The position numbers and the translations under genes were made by a program. A DNA stretch of 64,000 nucleotides from positions 6,106,463 through 6,170,462 of the forward strand of contig NC_135551.1 of assembly GCF_964340395.1 (NCBI RefSeq), written 5' to 3'. This stretch comes from Glandiceps talaboti. Lineage: Eukaryota > Hemichordata > Enteropneusta > Spengelidae. The notes beneath the pieces are model-generated. The model was given only the letters and a program-made list of their open reading frames with translations. It was not told the DNA's origin and ran no database searches. Below, in pieces: positions 1 to 12,721 of the stretch. The first letter of the stretch is position 1; each line of letters opens with the position of its first letter.

Positions 1-132
1 TAAGGCAGCAACTGGATCTCTCTGTTCTGGAGGTCTAATTTCTGATACCTGTAGATAACCCATCATGGTTGTATGTGGTGTTGGACTTAGTTCGGGATGG
101 TATGTTGTCTCCTTATATCTGCACACCTGACC
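1..132 (-). CDS. Start of IFIT-like TPR exon, truncated by window edge
   Basis: A TTAATAG acceptor is followed by 44 in-frame codons reading RYKETTYHPELSPTPHT, MMGYLQVSEIRPPEQRDP and VAAL, matching the first 44 codons of the 14305-15597 exon with few changes. The remaining TPRs lie to the left of the window. Confidence 0.75.
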
Positions 133-629
133 CTATTAACGAAATACAATCGTACAATGATACAGCAACACTACAAACATAAACTCAATGCTGTTCAATT
201 CTATTGATCATTTATTTATGTGAATAATTTTGGAACCGAAATATGTAATCTGGCACTATATTGCCGAGCACAAAATATATTGACGTATTTTGCAGAATGT
301 GTGATGATATGCGAAACATTTTTGAACGACCACCTCCCCATCTTCTTTGCCAATTTATTCCAATAGTCCCTACCCTTCCATTTTTCGAGTGACGTCACGC
401 CAAAAGTAATAACGGCTCCCTAAAGGCAAAGTAATATTACGAGATCGATGTAACAAATCACGTCTTCATCAACCCAAGTGACTCGAATTTATGTACCGTA
501 GAAATGGTCTTGTTCTGAAGACTCATTACCAATACAGTTACAAAGTCGCCCCTTGTTTCTTGTAGAAGTGAATGTACACAAGAGGTACATACTCTCTAAC
601 ATACAAATCAATAACAAACACAAATTTAC

Positions 630-745
630 CTTGTATGGTAGATCACATTCCTCTTCCAACTTCCATGTAAAGTGACAAGGTAGACTCATCAATATTTCTC
701 GTTCAGATTTCTTTGTTGATTTGATATCCAACGTGAATGTGAGAT
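630..745 (-). CDS. IFIT signature exon (CHFTW motif), left locus
   Basis: This exon has 116 bases like the right copy. It encodes LTFTLDIKSTKKSEREILMS then LPCHFTWKLEEECDLPYK. It is entered in phase 1 and left in phase 0 with donor GTAAAT. Intact frame and conserved boundaries support a functional or recently functional gene. Confidence 0.7.
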
Positions 746-2826
746 CTAAATGTAAAATAAGAAATGTAACGTAATAATAATTATTTATATTGGTATCTTT
801 TTGTGAGACAATATCTTAGTACATTAAACATGCATATCGTTAACGTTCTAATACGTTTGAGGAAAAACTACTGAAAGTCTTCAAATGTGCGAAGTAATCC
901 GACCACTTCGTAACAAGTGTACATTGTCATGTATTCGTCTACGCAAGAATGTCACAAAGAAACTGTTTCTTAGCATACCATCTATATGGCATTCAAACCA
1001 CATACTATTCTAAGATGCACTTTGGTCTAACCCATCGATAAGATAACACCTGAACATTTCTGTGGGGTGATATAGTGGAAGGACTGATGATGATGCCATA
1101 CTTGCTCTCATGAACGATACAGACGCTGTGAAGGTATATAGAAGTTCAGTCACACGTTTTTCTGAGAGGTGTACTACACATTTCTTTTTAGCTAAATGTG
1201 AAACAGGTGCAGTACTGTTGGATTGCATAATAGCCCTCTAAATAGCCAAGTGGCTAATACTAATAGCTACATTAGCAATAAGAATAGATCTATTGTGGCT
1301 TGAAATGTCTATTCGGGCTATTTTCATTTTCCACCAGTAGTTTTCAGCCACTATTAGCTATTAGTAGCCAGGTAATAGTTTACTATCAGCTATTGTAAAA
1401 CCAGGAGTATAATATAAATATCTCCTAGGCAGCTATTAAGGCTAGTAGCCAGGTGATAGCTAATTACGAACCACTGTAAAACCAGGAAAATAGTATAAAT
1501 ACCCCCATAGGAAGCTTTTGAGGCTAATAGCTATTAGTAGCCAGGACATAGCTTGTTTTAAAGTATTGTAAAACCAGGAATATAGTATAAGTATCTCCCT
1601 AGGCAGCTATTTCAGCTATTAGCTAATAATAGCCGCAATTAGGCATTAATATCCGGCTAATAACTGTCTTTCAGCTACTAACCCTCAGTACTCTCCAGGG
1701 ACTGGCTATGCAGCTATTCAAGCTCTTAGCCATTAATAGTCGCTTTTAGCCATTGATCCCCATGGGCTGGCTATGCAGCTATTCAAGCTACTGGCCATTA
1801 ATAGCCGCAATTAGCCATTAATAACCGGCTAATAGCTGGCTATCAGCTATCAAACCCAAGCCTTCTCCAGGGGCTGGCTATGCAGCTATTCAAGCTTTTA
1901 GCCATTAATAGCCGCTATTAGCCATTGATAGCCAGCTAATAGCTGGCCCTCAGCTACTAGCCCTGGCTCTCTCCAGGGGTGGCTATGCAGCTATTCAAGC
2001 TATTAGCTATTGGTAGCCAGCTAATAGCTGGCCCTCAGCTACTAACCCCAAACTTCCTAACTAGGAACAACAACGCTAAACTGTAGCATCGGCTTTAACT
2101 GAGTACTCCTGTAGTTGCAAACATAACATAGACCGGGACTCTGTTTACAGTATTATTGATACATTCCACACGATTCCTCTAGAAAGAGCTACGCTACAAT
2201 CCCCAAATCAACAGAGAATGCCATCGAACTTCTTATTTAACATCTGCAATTGGCCGATTATTTCGTCACCTAGTGGTCAGCTCTAACTATATGGAATTTG
2301 TCATTCTGAAGATAATCGTCGACAAATTAAAGCTCATTAATACTAAAAACTATGAACTGCTTGTGTTTAACCATGTACATTTAAATATACTTCAAATATA
2401 TTTTGTCATTGCGATTTCCTTTCCAGTCTACTTTATTCTGGGATTGCTATGTACTAATCATTATCACTAGTACAATTTATGTCCGCCATAGCACTGTGAA
2501 CAATTTAGTAAACGTACATCGATATGTAAATATGTCAGTGAAGGCATGTTTCTAAGCTTAAGGCGGCGATCTTCCATTCCCCCGCTCATCAAGTCGATGA
2601 AGATGCAAAAATATCTTTGTTTAATTTAATTTTTTAATTTATGTCTTAGTAGTATTTTGCTCAAGTACAAACGGACAACAATTCTCTCTTATATTTGAAT
2701 TTGAAGCCAGGCTAGCTTGTAGTGGAAATTATGATGTCACGCTGAAAACATAGTTATTAACTGACAATATTGTATTTAAATATTCTGTAAATAAGAAAAT
2801 AAATTACAAAAAATAATATAAATAAC
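746..2826. other. Intron of left locus, enlarged by an insertion
   Basis: The paralogous intron on the right (16209-17401) aligns at both ends, but about 930-2190 on the left has no counterpart. The extra DNA contains a degenerate palindromic TAGCC/TAGCT repeat (1219-2053). No exon is supported inside. Confidence 0.6.
1219..2053. repeat. Degenerate TAGCC/TAGCTATTA palindromic repeat array
   Basis: Dozens of short units such as GCTATTAGCCATTAATAGC and TAGCTGGCTATCAGCTA recur in both orientations, with larger units around 100-130 bp (for example CTCTCCAGGGGCTGGCTATG CAGCTATTCAAGC, seen several times). It lies in a segment absent from the paralogous intron. Confidence 0.75.
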
Positions 2827-3228
2827 CTTCTATAATTGAATCCAGTCTTTTGAGGTCACCACTTTTAATCAGATCCTGATGTCCTTGACCTTTGTTTTCA
2901 AGGTCAATTATCTGCTGTCGTAATGATATATTTTCACGTTTTATCCTTGAGTAGTATTCAGCGATTCTGTCATCTGATTTATCTTGTTGGCTTACAACTG
3001 ACTTCATGGCTTCCATTTCATTCTGAAGTATTTCATGTTCCGTCTGTTTGCACTTCAACTTCTTTTCGGTCATACTGTGTTCTCCCCAGAAATAGCTGAA
3101 AATGGAAAGATATTCATCGCGGGAGAGTAGTCTTAACATTGAGGGCGCACTTCTGAGCACGTCAGAACTTAAATGTTGATGTTTCAAATGTAGGTCGACA
3201 GCTTTATCCTCCATAAGGTTGAGTAGAT
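2827..3228 (-). CDS. Module B exon (copy 2, left locus)
   Basis: This exon has 402 bases, phase 1 at both ends, and encodes 134 residues with core RSAPSMLRLLSRDEYLSIFS and a long coiled coil (KLKCKQTEHEILQNEMEAMK, RIKRENISLRQQIIDLENKG). The acceptor CTTATCAG and the weak donor GTTATT are both shared with the right paralogue. One Thr of the TRSAPS motif is missing compared with the right copy. Confidence 0.7.
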
Positions 3229-3465
3229 CTGATAAGATAAATAGTGATAAGGTGTATAAACATCCCATAATATACGACTATTTATAGTTTGCTATCGTCA
3301 TTTGTTTGTTACGTTTATTTATTGTAGTGCGACAAATCCATGAAGCAGAGAAAGTTATGCATCTACGTTTGTGTTCAAGGCATAAACTCCTTTGTATTTG
3401 TAGAACACAAAAATAAAGAAAAAGTCGTGAATTCGACTGCCATTCACAAATGATTACATACATAC

Positions 3466-3780
3466 CGTTTGTATTGTATTTATAACCATCGCCATCTTTG
3501 ACACGAATAGAAGATAATTGATCGTCATCTAAGATGAGAAGTCTTTGGATACCAAGGGCAGATAGAATCTCTGGTTTTTCAGATATCAACAATGACAACT
3601 GTTGAGATCGTTGCAGCTCCAATAGCATTGTGATTGTAGTAGTCATTGCTGCAACTTCTTCATCTGGTTCAGTCACCACCAGTTGACAGCTTCCAAGTAA
3701 TTTTGATAAACCAAGTCTCATGGCATCATCTTCGTAAAGAGACGTGTCTAGTTGAAGTGCTACCATAGTTGGACTTACTT
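3466..3780 (-). CDS. Module A exon (copy 2, left locus)
   Basis: This exon has 315 bases, phase 1 at both ends. It encodes VSPTMVALQLDTSLYEDDAM, then the conserved TTTITMLLELQRSQQLSLL and IQRLLILDDDQLSSIRVKDG blocks. It is nearly the same as the 18027-18341 exon. Acceptor TTTCATAG, donor GTATGT. The frame is intact with no stops. Confidence 0.75.
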
Positions 3781-3918
3781 CTATGAAAAGAATACATACA
3801 ATAATTTAATAAAAGGGAATCGTTGATTTTGTTATTTGCACCGCTTCTGTACGGATAAGATGATATATTCAATTGCAAAATCGGGAAATATATACTAAGC
3901 AGAAGATGTGATAATTGT

Positions 3919-4046
3919 GACACTCACTCACTCACTCACTCACTCACTCACTCACTCACTCATTTATTCATTTAGTTACCCACCCAGCCACCCAGCCACT
4001 CACTCACTCACTCACTCACTCACTCACTCACTCACTCACTCACTCG
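3919..4046. repeat. (CACT)n microsatellite, interrupted
   Basis: Two CACT runs flank a CCACCCAGC interruption. The paralogous intron carries the same repeat at 18490-18554, so the microsatellite predates the duplication. Confidence 0.95.
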
Positions 4047-4197
4047 CTTAACGACCCATCCACATACACACACATCCCCCACGCACAGTGTATACGTGAT
4101 TGATAATCGTCGTCTTTAAATATAACTTTTAACTTACAAAATTCTCAACTCCCACACTTAACCGTCTGAACCTAACTGATCAAACGAATGTGCTCAC

Positions 4198-4533
4198 CTG
4201 AAACTTTTCCTAACGACTCCTCTATCCCACTGTGAGACTCGATGATTTCGGTTTCGTTGGGCTGGAGTTGTTCACGTTTGCTTTGGACTGACTTTGTACT
4301 CTCCAACAGATTTTTTAGTTTTTCAAATTCCATCTGCCTGGACCTCAATATCTGATGTGTTTCAGTGTGATCTTCCCATAAGTAGTACAAAATGGAAAGA
4401 TATGCATCCTCAGACAGTAGTCTCAGCACAGAGGGCGCACTTCTTGTCACGACGTCTGGACTCCAACGTGTATGTGTCCTCTCCTCTGCTTGTTTTATGC
4501 TGATCCCTTTATCCATAACAAGTCGTGAGAGGT
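4198..4533 (-). CDS. Module B exon (copy 1, left locus)
   Basis: This exon has 336 bases, phase 1 at both ends, one codon shorter than its right-hand counterpart. It encodes DLSRLVMDKGISIKQAEER, then the B core RSAPSVLRLLSEDAYLSILY and a charged helix (QILRSRQMEFEKLKNLLEST). Acceptor TTTGTAG, donor GTGAGC. Amino-acid differences from the right copy are many in the tail but few in the core, as expected for a constrained domain. Confidence 0.7.
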
Positions 4534-4654
4534 CTACAAACAAAAATAAAATTATGAAATTATATTCAACTAACAAATATACCAAACTCTCATATGATTA
4601 TGTACTCGTATAATATACTAAAATTTTAACTACCATTTCAAGTTTCACACATAC

Positions 4655-4970
4655 CTGTGTGATTGTATGTATAACCATCGATATCTTTGACACGAATAGA
4701 AGATAATTGATCGTCATCTAAGATGAGAAGTCTTTGGATACCAAGGGCAGACAGAATCTCTGTTTTTTCAGATATCAACATTGACAACTGTTGAGATCGT
4801 TGCAGCTCCACTACTAATCGCTGTAATGTGATTGCAGGTAACAATAATACACCACTATCACATTTGACATTGGGAACCACTGATATTTCAACCAAACACA
4901 TTTGACATTGGCATACACAAACAAAACATACAGCTCGATTACAATCAGTGTATCTGATGGCAACGTCCAC
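4655..4970 (-). CDS. 5'-divergent module A exon (left locus)
   Basis: From 4655 to about 4840 this matches the second half of module A (VELQRSQQLSMLISEKTEIL, LLILDDDQLSSIRVKDIDGY). Upstream of that, homology to the other A exons stops abruptly; the frame stays open to an ATG at 4970 through a Cys-rich unrelated stretch (CNRAVCFVCVCQCQMCLVE). With that ATG the exon would end in phase 1 and splice in frame to 4533. It could be a new first exon, or a pseudo-exon left by a duplication breakpoint; I favour the breakpoint. The donor is GTATGT. Confidence 0.4.
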
Positions 4971-5103
4971 CCAAGCCTGTAATCTTGGGACTGGGCGACA
5001 TCTTTTAGGGGCCGGAAGGATCGCATTTTACTTTGACTAATTCTATAATGTTGTATAATTTTACATTTTCGGGGAAATTTGGCATCCCACTGCTGCCACA
5101 TAA

Positions 5104-5130
5104 CTTAGGGTTAGGGTTAGTGTTAGGTAC
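5104..5130. repeat. Short interstitial TTAGGG-like tract
   Basis: TTAGGGTTAGGGTTAGTGTTAGG-type sequence lies here, just upstream of the broken A exon. Two perfect units plus degenerate ones may simply be chance or a double-strand-break repair scar. Confidence 0.5.
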
Positions 5131-5489
5131 CGTAATATCAGACCATAAATCGCTGATGACAACCATGTCATGAATTAAGTGAGAGGCGTGGTGTGAGGAG
5201 AGAATTAAGCCACAGTATATCCCACGGGAATAAAACGGGATGTTTGGGCTAATGTTGTGGAGATGTTGAGTAATATCTTGTTTTAAAATCATAACAAAAT
5301 ACCAGTTAAAGATATCCCCTTATCGTGCTTCATAATGTTAATTCTGTGTGACATAGTTCGTCTATAGTAGTTTGTTGTACTTTATATACTTGTATATTTA
5401 GAATACTCATCGACTTATAACATGAAATATTTATCCGTCTAACAAATCACTAGATTAACTGTAAACAAGAAATAAAACGTGTACAGGCC

Positions 5490-6040
5490 TATCCTGCACT
5501 GATGGTATGTGGTCAAATGGCACAGTAAGCGTTATTGTCGTTGTTGATTGCTGTGCTCAACAAGATTAGTTCAGTCTTCGTATAAATCAATACATTTTCC
5601 AAATTCAATATATACAGACATATTTATACAATCATATATATAACATACAACTTCGTGAACACACAACATAGCTGGTGCACAAACCTAAAATTAACATGTG
5701 TAAATGCTGTTAAATCCCATACCATATGGTTAACATTCTTGCACGAACGGTGAAAATGTTATTCGACATATAACGTCATAAACTACTTAAGGTGTTGAAT
5801 TTAAAGGTGTACACATCTGACCTAGACAGCTTGAGTCAGGTCAAATGGCATGGTATGTACTGTTATCGTTGTTTATTGCTGTTTGCAAGATTAGTTCCGT
5901 CTGGGTACAAATCATTAAATTTGCCAATGTCAATAAATACCGACATATATAATGCAACCCGTCTATATAAAATACAACCTGGTGAACACACAGCAGAGCT
6001 GGTGTTCCACAAAAACGAAATTTAACATTTGTAAATATAG
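5490..6040. repeat. Diverged direct repeat pair of about 210 bp
   Basis: Segments at about 5500-5712 and 5832-6040 share an ordered series of words (GGTCAAATGGCA, AAGATTAGTTC, GTGAACACACA, AGCTGGTG). They are old tandem copies of a dispersed repeat. No coding potential is seen. Confidence 0.6.
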
Positions 6041-6047
6041 TGCCAAT

Positions 6048-6730
6048 GGCATTGTAGCACAACTGTATTTAGTTGTTGCTATGAACGTGGTCTAGTTGCT
6101 AGGCATATTTGCATACATTTTTGGAATCTTTATTAACTTCCTGCTCTTCCCACTTTAAATCTTTGCAATACAAGCCATCATTCAGCTGTTGCTATGTCCG
6201 TTGTCCTGTTCCGAGGCATATTTACATACATATTTTGAATCCGTATTCATGTACCTACCCATCATCATTTCACTGTTACTAAGGGCGTGATCATAGTTTT
6301 GAGGGCCAATTGTGTCATAATTCTTTTAAAAATTAACTGCAGAATAACACCCCCAGAAATATCCCCACCAAGTTTCAACCCCATTAACTGTGCACTTTCA
6401 AGATATAAGTTTTTGACTAAAACTGACATGTTTACACCTAATTTGCATATCGCTGATGGTGTAATCACACTATTAACATATGCCCAGATGCTCATTAAAT
6501 TTCAGGGAAATGTGCTTGCTGGGTTTGTAATTATAGATTTTTGACCACAAATGCATATTTTAGCCTTAATTTGAATAACTCTGATGGGATCATCATGTTA
6601 TGAACAGGTCAATATAAACACTCTGAAGAAGGTTCCCATCAATTTCCAACCCAATCTGCTCAATTATCTTGGAATTATAGAATTTTAACCAAAATTTATA
6701 ATTTTTAGCTCCGCTGTCAGCGAAAGCTGA
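6048..6730. repeat. Dispersed repeat family R1, partial copy
   Basis: It begins with GTAGCACAACTG and continues with the family words TTTGCATACATTTTTGAAT, TTTGCATATCGCTGATGG and CATCATGTTATGAACA. The same series occurs near 12722, 21731 and 38110, always in this orientation. Confidence 0.7.
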
Positions 6731-7095
6731 AAGCGTAGCTTTAGGTATAGGTGGGTATTGAGGTATAGAGAGTAGAGTGAATCATAGGTGTCCGTCAAAC
6801 TTTTATATTTTCACTATCTACTCCGAAAGTGACAGTCAGAATTCTTCGATATTTGGTGTGCATGTTCCCTGGGGGGAGGCTATTCAGATTTGTTCATGCC
6901 AAGTTGATCTGTGCCATTTTCAATTTTTTATGATTTTTTTTCCAAAAATGACACTTTCATCAACTCCTCATAAACTTCAAGTCAGATTGCTTTGATATCT
7001 GGTGTGTTGATGCACAGGGGGTAGCTTACTTAGATTTGTTAATTTCAAGTCAGCACGTCTTCTCTTCTATTTTTTATGATTTTTTTTTTGAAATT
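6705..7095. repeat. Dispersed repeat with internal duplication
   Basis: The stretch starting TTAGCTCCGCTGTCAGCG holds two diverged units (about 6840-6945 and 6990-7090) with matching words TGATATTTGGTGTG / TGATATCTGGTGTG and TTTTTTATGATTTTTTTT. No open frame of note. Confidence 0.55.
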
Positions 7096-7329
7096 TGAAA
7101 AAAAAAATGAATATGTTAATGAGCATTATGACCGACGCCATATTGGAAATCAGTCCGCGAGACTTTAGGTAAAGTGCAACTTTTCAAAAGACACTATTGA
7201 CGTCAAACAAGCAATGTTATATGTTCTATAGTCTTAATTCTATGCATTGTGCGCCCAAATGACAAATATTTGTTCGAAAAAGGGTTGTAAACTTCAAATC
7301 CAATTCTCCACCTCCTACAGAATGGTTCA

Positions 7330-9870
7330 TTCCAGTATATGCACCTCATTATCATTGTGAGAAGTCTTCCTCCATGCCTGAACTGAAGTGTATCGAACGA
7401 TTTTTGACAGAGTCAGTCGTCAATAAAAACGATAATACTCTTTCTAAAATTACCACATTTTGAAAGGGAAAGTACTTTGTGGTTCATTTATGGACTTTTG
7501 TTTTTGTACGATCAATATTGGTCGCAAAATTACAGCGTCAAAATTGCCGATGTGATAATGCACGACAATCCCAAGTACCTGGATGCACGAGGGACTAACC
7601 CAGAAGCAAGTCGTTGTCAGCCATACGTTACAGTGCAGTGGTAACATCGTCCGAGAAATCGCTGCGTTCAGTGTCATTATTCACAGAATTGTTGTTTTCG
7701 AGTGAAAACCCATCTTGAATTGTATAACTCTAACATGTCAAGTTATATTTTGAACAATGAAAGTTGTATCGCTAGTTTGAGACGATTTTCTCACGTACTA
7801 TCGGGGCTTACTTGGACTTGGACCTTACTCCAGTTCATCGGGAAGTTTAGCCAGCCCGATAATTCTTTCTGGTTTAGTTTACAACACTTTTGATCGCGCA
7901 GATTTTGCTGTTGTGATGAAAAGAAATTAAAAAAAAGATCACTTCAACCATTTCATTGTGTTTTCTTTATGAAAGGTAATCGAACATGAACGAGTGTTAC
8001 CACTGTAATCAGGAGGGACTATGCTGTAACGTATGGCAAGGGTTCGACATACACGCTGGTCCGCTATCCCGCGAGTCTAGTGACTTTCTGTAAGGACCAG
8101 TAAAGGTTACTAAAATGCCCATTGCAGGTAGTCCGACGGGACGGGATAGTGACTTTTCGATAGGTATATTAGGGAGCTCAGAATTCAAACCACCGGCTAT
8201 ATGATGAATTCACGGTCATAGTAAAATTCATTTGATTTTTAATTTGCTATTTTGACCAACTCCGGTTGTCTATTCGCGATAAAATTACGATTAGTTTGGG
8301 AACGGGGTAGATTTTCTATGATTCCGTGTCATAAAAGCATGTGTTGTGTAGTTTTCGAAAAGCACACCCGGTGGGAAAGTCGCCCAACAGGCGATCTCGC
8401 GCCATTGCTGTACTACATGGCACTTTATTCTGGCGGGGTGTCTCTTGAAAACGGGAATAGCGAAGGGTGAGCCAATCAAGTGAGACCTTTCAAATGTAGC
8501 TATATAGCCAATCAAATTAGTTGTACGATGATATGTGTATAATAATAATTATCATGTCTGGTTCGTCATGTTGCACATCACTGTTCTGTCACTTTCTACC
8601 TATATACTCGTAAATTCACGTGCTGTGACTGTGATCTGCATGTATTGGAGTGTGTTTTGACATGACGTGGTAGCCTACATCATGTTCCCGGAATTGTAAT
8701 AGGCGTACACTGTAGTGTATTATGAATGCAACTCTTACATGCTTGATGCACTTTGGCGAAGGTCAACAACCCGGGTCCACATCTAGCATCTAGCACCTCG
8801 GACGCGATATTGACATTCAGGTTTGGGACTTTTCTGAATTAAGTCTGGGTTAATAGTGTAATTTCTCGTGTTTTGAGATGTAGGGAATGTGTTGTGGTTG
8901 CTTTCTGACGATCGCGTTATGTCTATGCTAAAATACACACGTCAATTAACGATACGAAAACGCTCAGCAATGAGATGAGAGCACATGTCAAAGGTGGTAT
9001 GGGTAGACTACTGCTGTCAGTGTAGATCTAAAGTTATGATTTAATATATTTTGTCTGCCTGTCACTTCTGTCTTCAAATCGAAAAAAAAAAACATGATTA
9101 AAACATGATCAGAAACCCACGCTTGATCGACGGCATAATTGTACGTGCTTGGACCAGTTGCAATGAAAATGCGACACAAATACTATTACTCAAAACTGTC
9201 AAAACGGTGACACAATATGGCAATATTATGTAATCTGAAGACATATCGTTTCACAAAGAACGCGATAAAATTCCCTCAATCGGCAATCATTGATCGTGGT
9301 GATCTCTAGTATAGTAGTCGCGTCACCTCTATTCGATTGAACCATGGATAGATCAGTGATTTATCCCCAGGATACAATGTAACAATGAGCCGTCTCCCCT
9401 CCATTGCATCATGATTTTTTATATTGAGTAGATTAGTTGTGGTGAGCGTTTTGAATTTTACGTAGTGGACTTTGTACCTCTGAATTTAGACTGGGACAAG
9501 TTCCTTGATCGATATTTTTTTTGCGTTTGTTATGTGTTGATACTATTTCTTTTCCCATTTCTATTCCCACATTTTTTTGTCTTTTCCATACTTACAATGT
9601 AGCGAAGTCTAGGCTCTCGCAATACATGACTGGATGTTTTTCAGAAAAAAGTGTAAATAATTAGCCCAGACTTGGGTAAGCGGTAAAGTCTACTCTGAAC
9701 CCGATAAAAACTCGCTGGTTGCCTGTGCTCTATTTGTCGTGTATGTATCTGAACATTTGCCGATTCATCATTCATGTACATCATACTCATAGCTAGCTAG
9801 CAGAATAAAGACTGGGTAGCAATTTATTTTACGCAATAATGGCTTGCTGTAGAACCTCGTTCTGACGTGC
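7330..9870. other. Non-coding interval
   Basis: No convincing gene. A pair of inverted words (CCATACGTTACAG at 7621 and CTGTAACGTATGG at 8024, each flanked inward by GTGGTAAC/GTTACCAC) may mark a small element of about 415 bp. The rest shows no repeat or coding signal that I can support. Confidence 0.5.
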
Positions 9871-9879
9871 GCTTTCACG

Positions 9880-9968
9880 ATGGCGGCCTTGTCAGCATCG
9901 TGCGAGGACTACACGGAAGATTCCGTGCCTTACAACCCCGTAAATCATGTTTTCACTAAATTTCCAAG
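9880..9968 (+). CDS. Orphan candidate first coding exon
   Basis: An ATG in a GC-richer patch (CACGATGGCGGCC, Kozak-like) opens a 29-codon frame MAALSASCEDYTEDSVPYNP then VNHVFTKFP, ending at a GTAAAT donor in phase 2. It looks like a genuine first exon of a conserved protein, but I do not recognise the family and see no following exon on the plus strand in the next several kilobases. It may belong to a gene with a long first intron, or be an exon fragment captured by duplication. Confidence 0.4.
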
Positions 9969-10543
9969 GTAAATTTTTTTATTATGTATTAAACAACCCA
10001 TACAATGTGTATTTATATTGAATAAATGTTATAGCAGGAAATTTGCAAGTTGTCAAATTACTGTCGATGGTAATGATTGTAGCTGTGTTGTGTCTGTGTC
10101 GAACTTTGTCCTGCCGACAATACAAGGTGCGTTGCGATGCTTGAAACAACACAACATTTTCAGGACTAAAATGTTAGTTTATATTCATTATCTCAGTGCC
10201 AAATTTGGTGTCTCTACCTTATGTGGTCTATATTTCGTACATATTTCAATCTGACCTTGCAAGTTCTCAAGTTAATGAGTGTGGGTACATACGTACGTCT
10301 GTGTTGAATTTACCATGGCTGACAAAATAGGTTCATAATGCTCGAAACAGCACAAAATTTTGAAGACTAAAATTTCAGTTTATATCCATTATGTGTGCCA
10401 AATGTAAGGTGATCGAATCACTCTTCGTGTTACTGCAGCCTCCAAAAACATAACGTCGAACCATTGTCTAATAACGGTACTGCCATAGTGAACCGCTAGG
10501 CTAACAACACCAAGACCAGGTTGGCCGTTTTAACATTTAATGC

Positions 10544-10640
10544 CTACCCTGTCACTGTCCCCATGTTTCCCTAGTCCTGCTTGCAGACAGAGAAGGAAGG
10601 GACGAATTATTCTGTCTGCAAGCAGGACTACCCTGTCACT
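10544..10640. repeat. Perfect 20 bp hairpin flanked by 13 bp direct repeats
   Basis: Arms 10572-10591 and 10611-10630 (TAGTCCTGCTTGCAGACAGA and its complement) enclose a 19-base loop. CTACCCTGTCACT is directly repeated at 10544-10556 and 10628-10640. It resembles a tiny fold-back insertion with associated duplication. Confidence 0.8.
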
Positions 10641-10909
10641 AACTTAAGTGCTTCGGGGAGGTTCTCTCCGTTCACTCCGTTAATATTGGAATAGTCTAAG
10701 AACAGTCCAGACTCTGCGTTTATTTTAGAATATGACAGACCTAGATATAAACAAAGTCTTACATGTAAATGGTACACTCAACCTACATCAAAGGCACCCG
10801 CTGTTGTTTTTTGTTCTTTACCTATATATTGTATCTATAGCTACTTGAAGCTCACTCCATGCAAGTGTAACAAATAGTGAGCCTCTACTGTTAAGGTAAC
10901 CCCCTTCAA

Positions 10910-12700
<1,791 letters not shown>

Positions 12701-12721
12701 TAAATAGCGCCAATTGTGTTG

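Larger units (their letters stand above)
1..4970 (-). other. Paralogous A-B-A-B-CHFTW-TPR locus, cut by window start
   Basis: This is a tandem paralogue of 14.3-19.4 kb. Exons in transcript order: about 4655-4840 (5'-broken A), 4198-4533 (B), 3466-3780 (A), 2827-3228 (B), 630-745 (CHFTW) and 1-132 (start of the TPR exon). All internal exons have lengths divisible by three with conserved splice sites, so the reading frame is maintained. The first A exon loses homology near 4840, and no GT-like, linker or TRADD-N exon lies upstream before the next gene's 3' end at 14.3 kb. It may be a shorter gene with a new start, or a 5'-truncated duplicate. Confidence 0.6.

Noticed and set aside
3919-4046. 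CRISPR-like regular repeat array
   Set aside because: It is a plain tetranucleotide microsatellite without spacers, in a eukaryotic intron. The 169 bp and 20 bp arrays likewise lack spacer structure.
5104-5130. Telomere remnant
   Set aside because: Only about two perfect TTAGGG units; too short to claim an interstitial telomere or chromosome fusion site.
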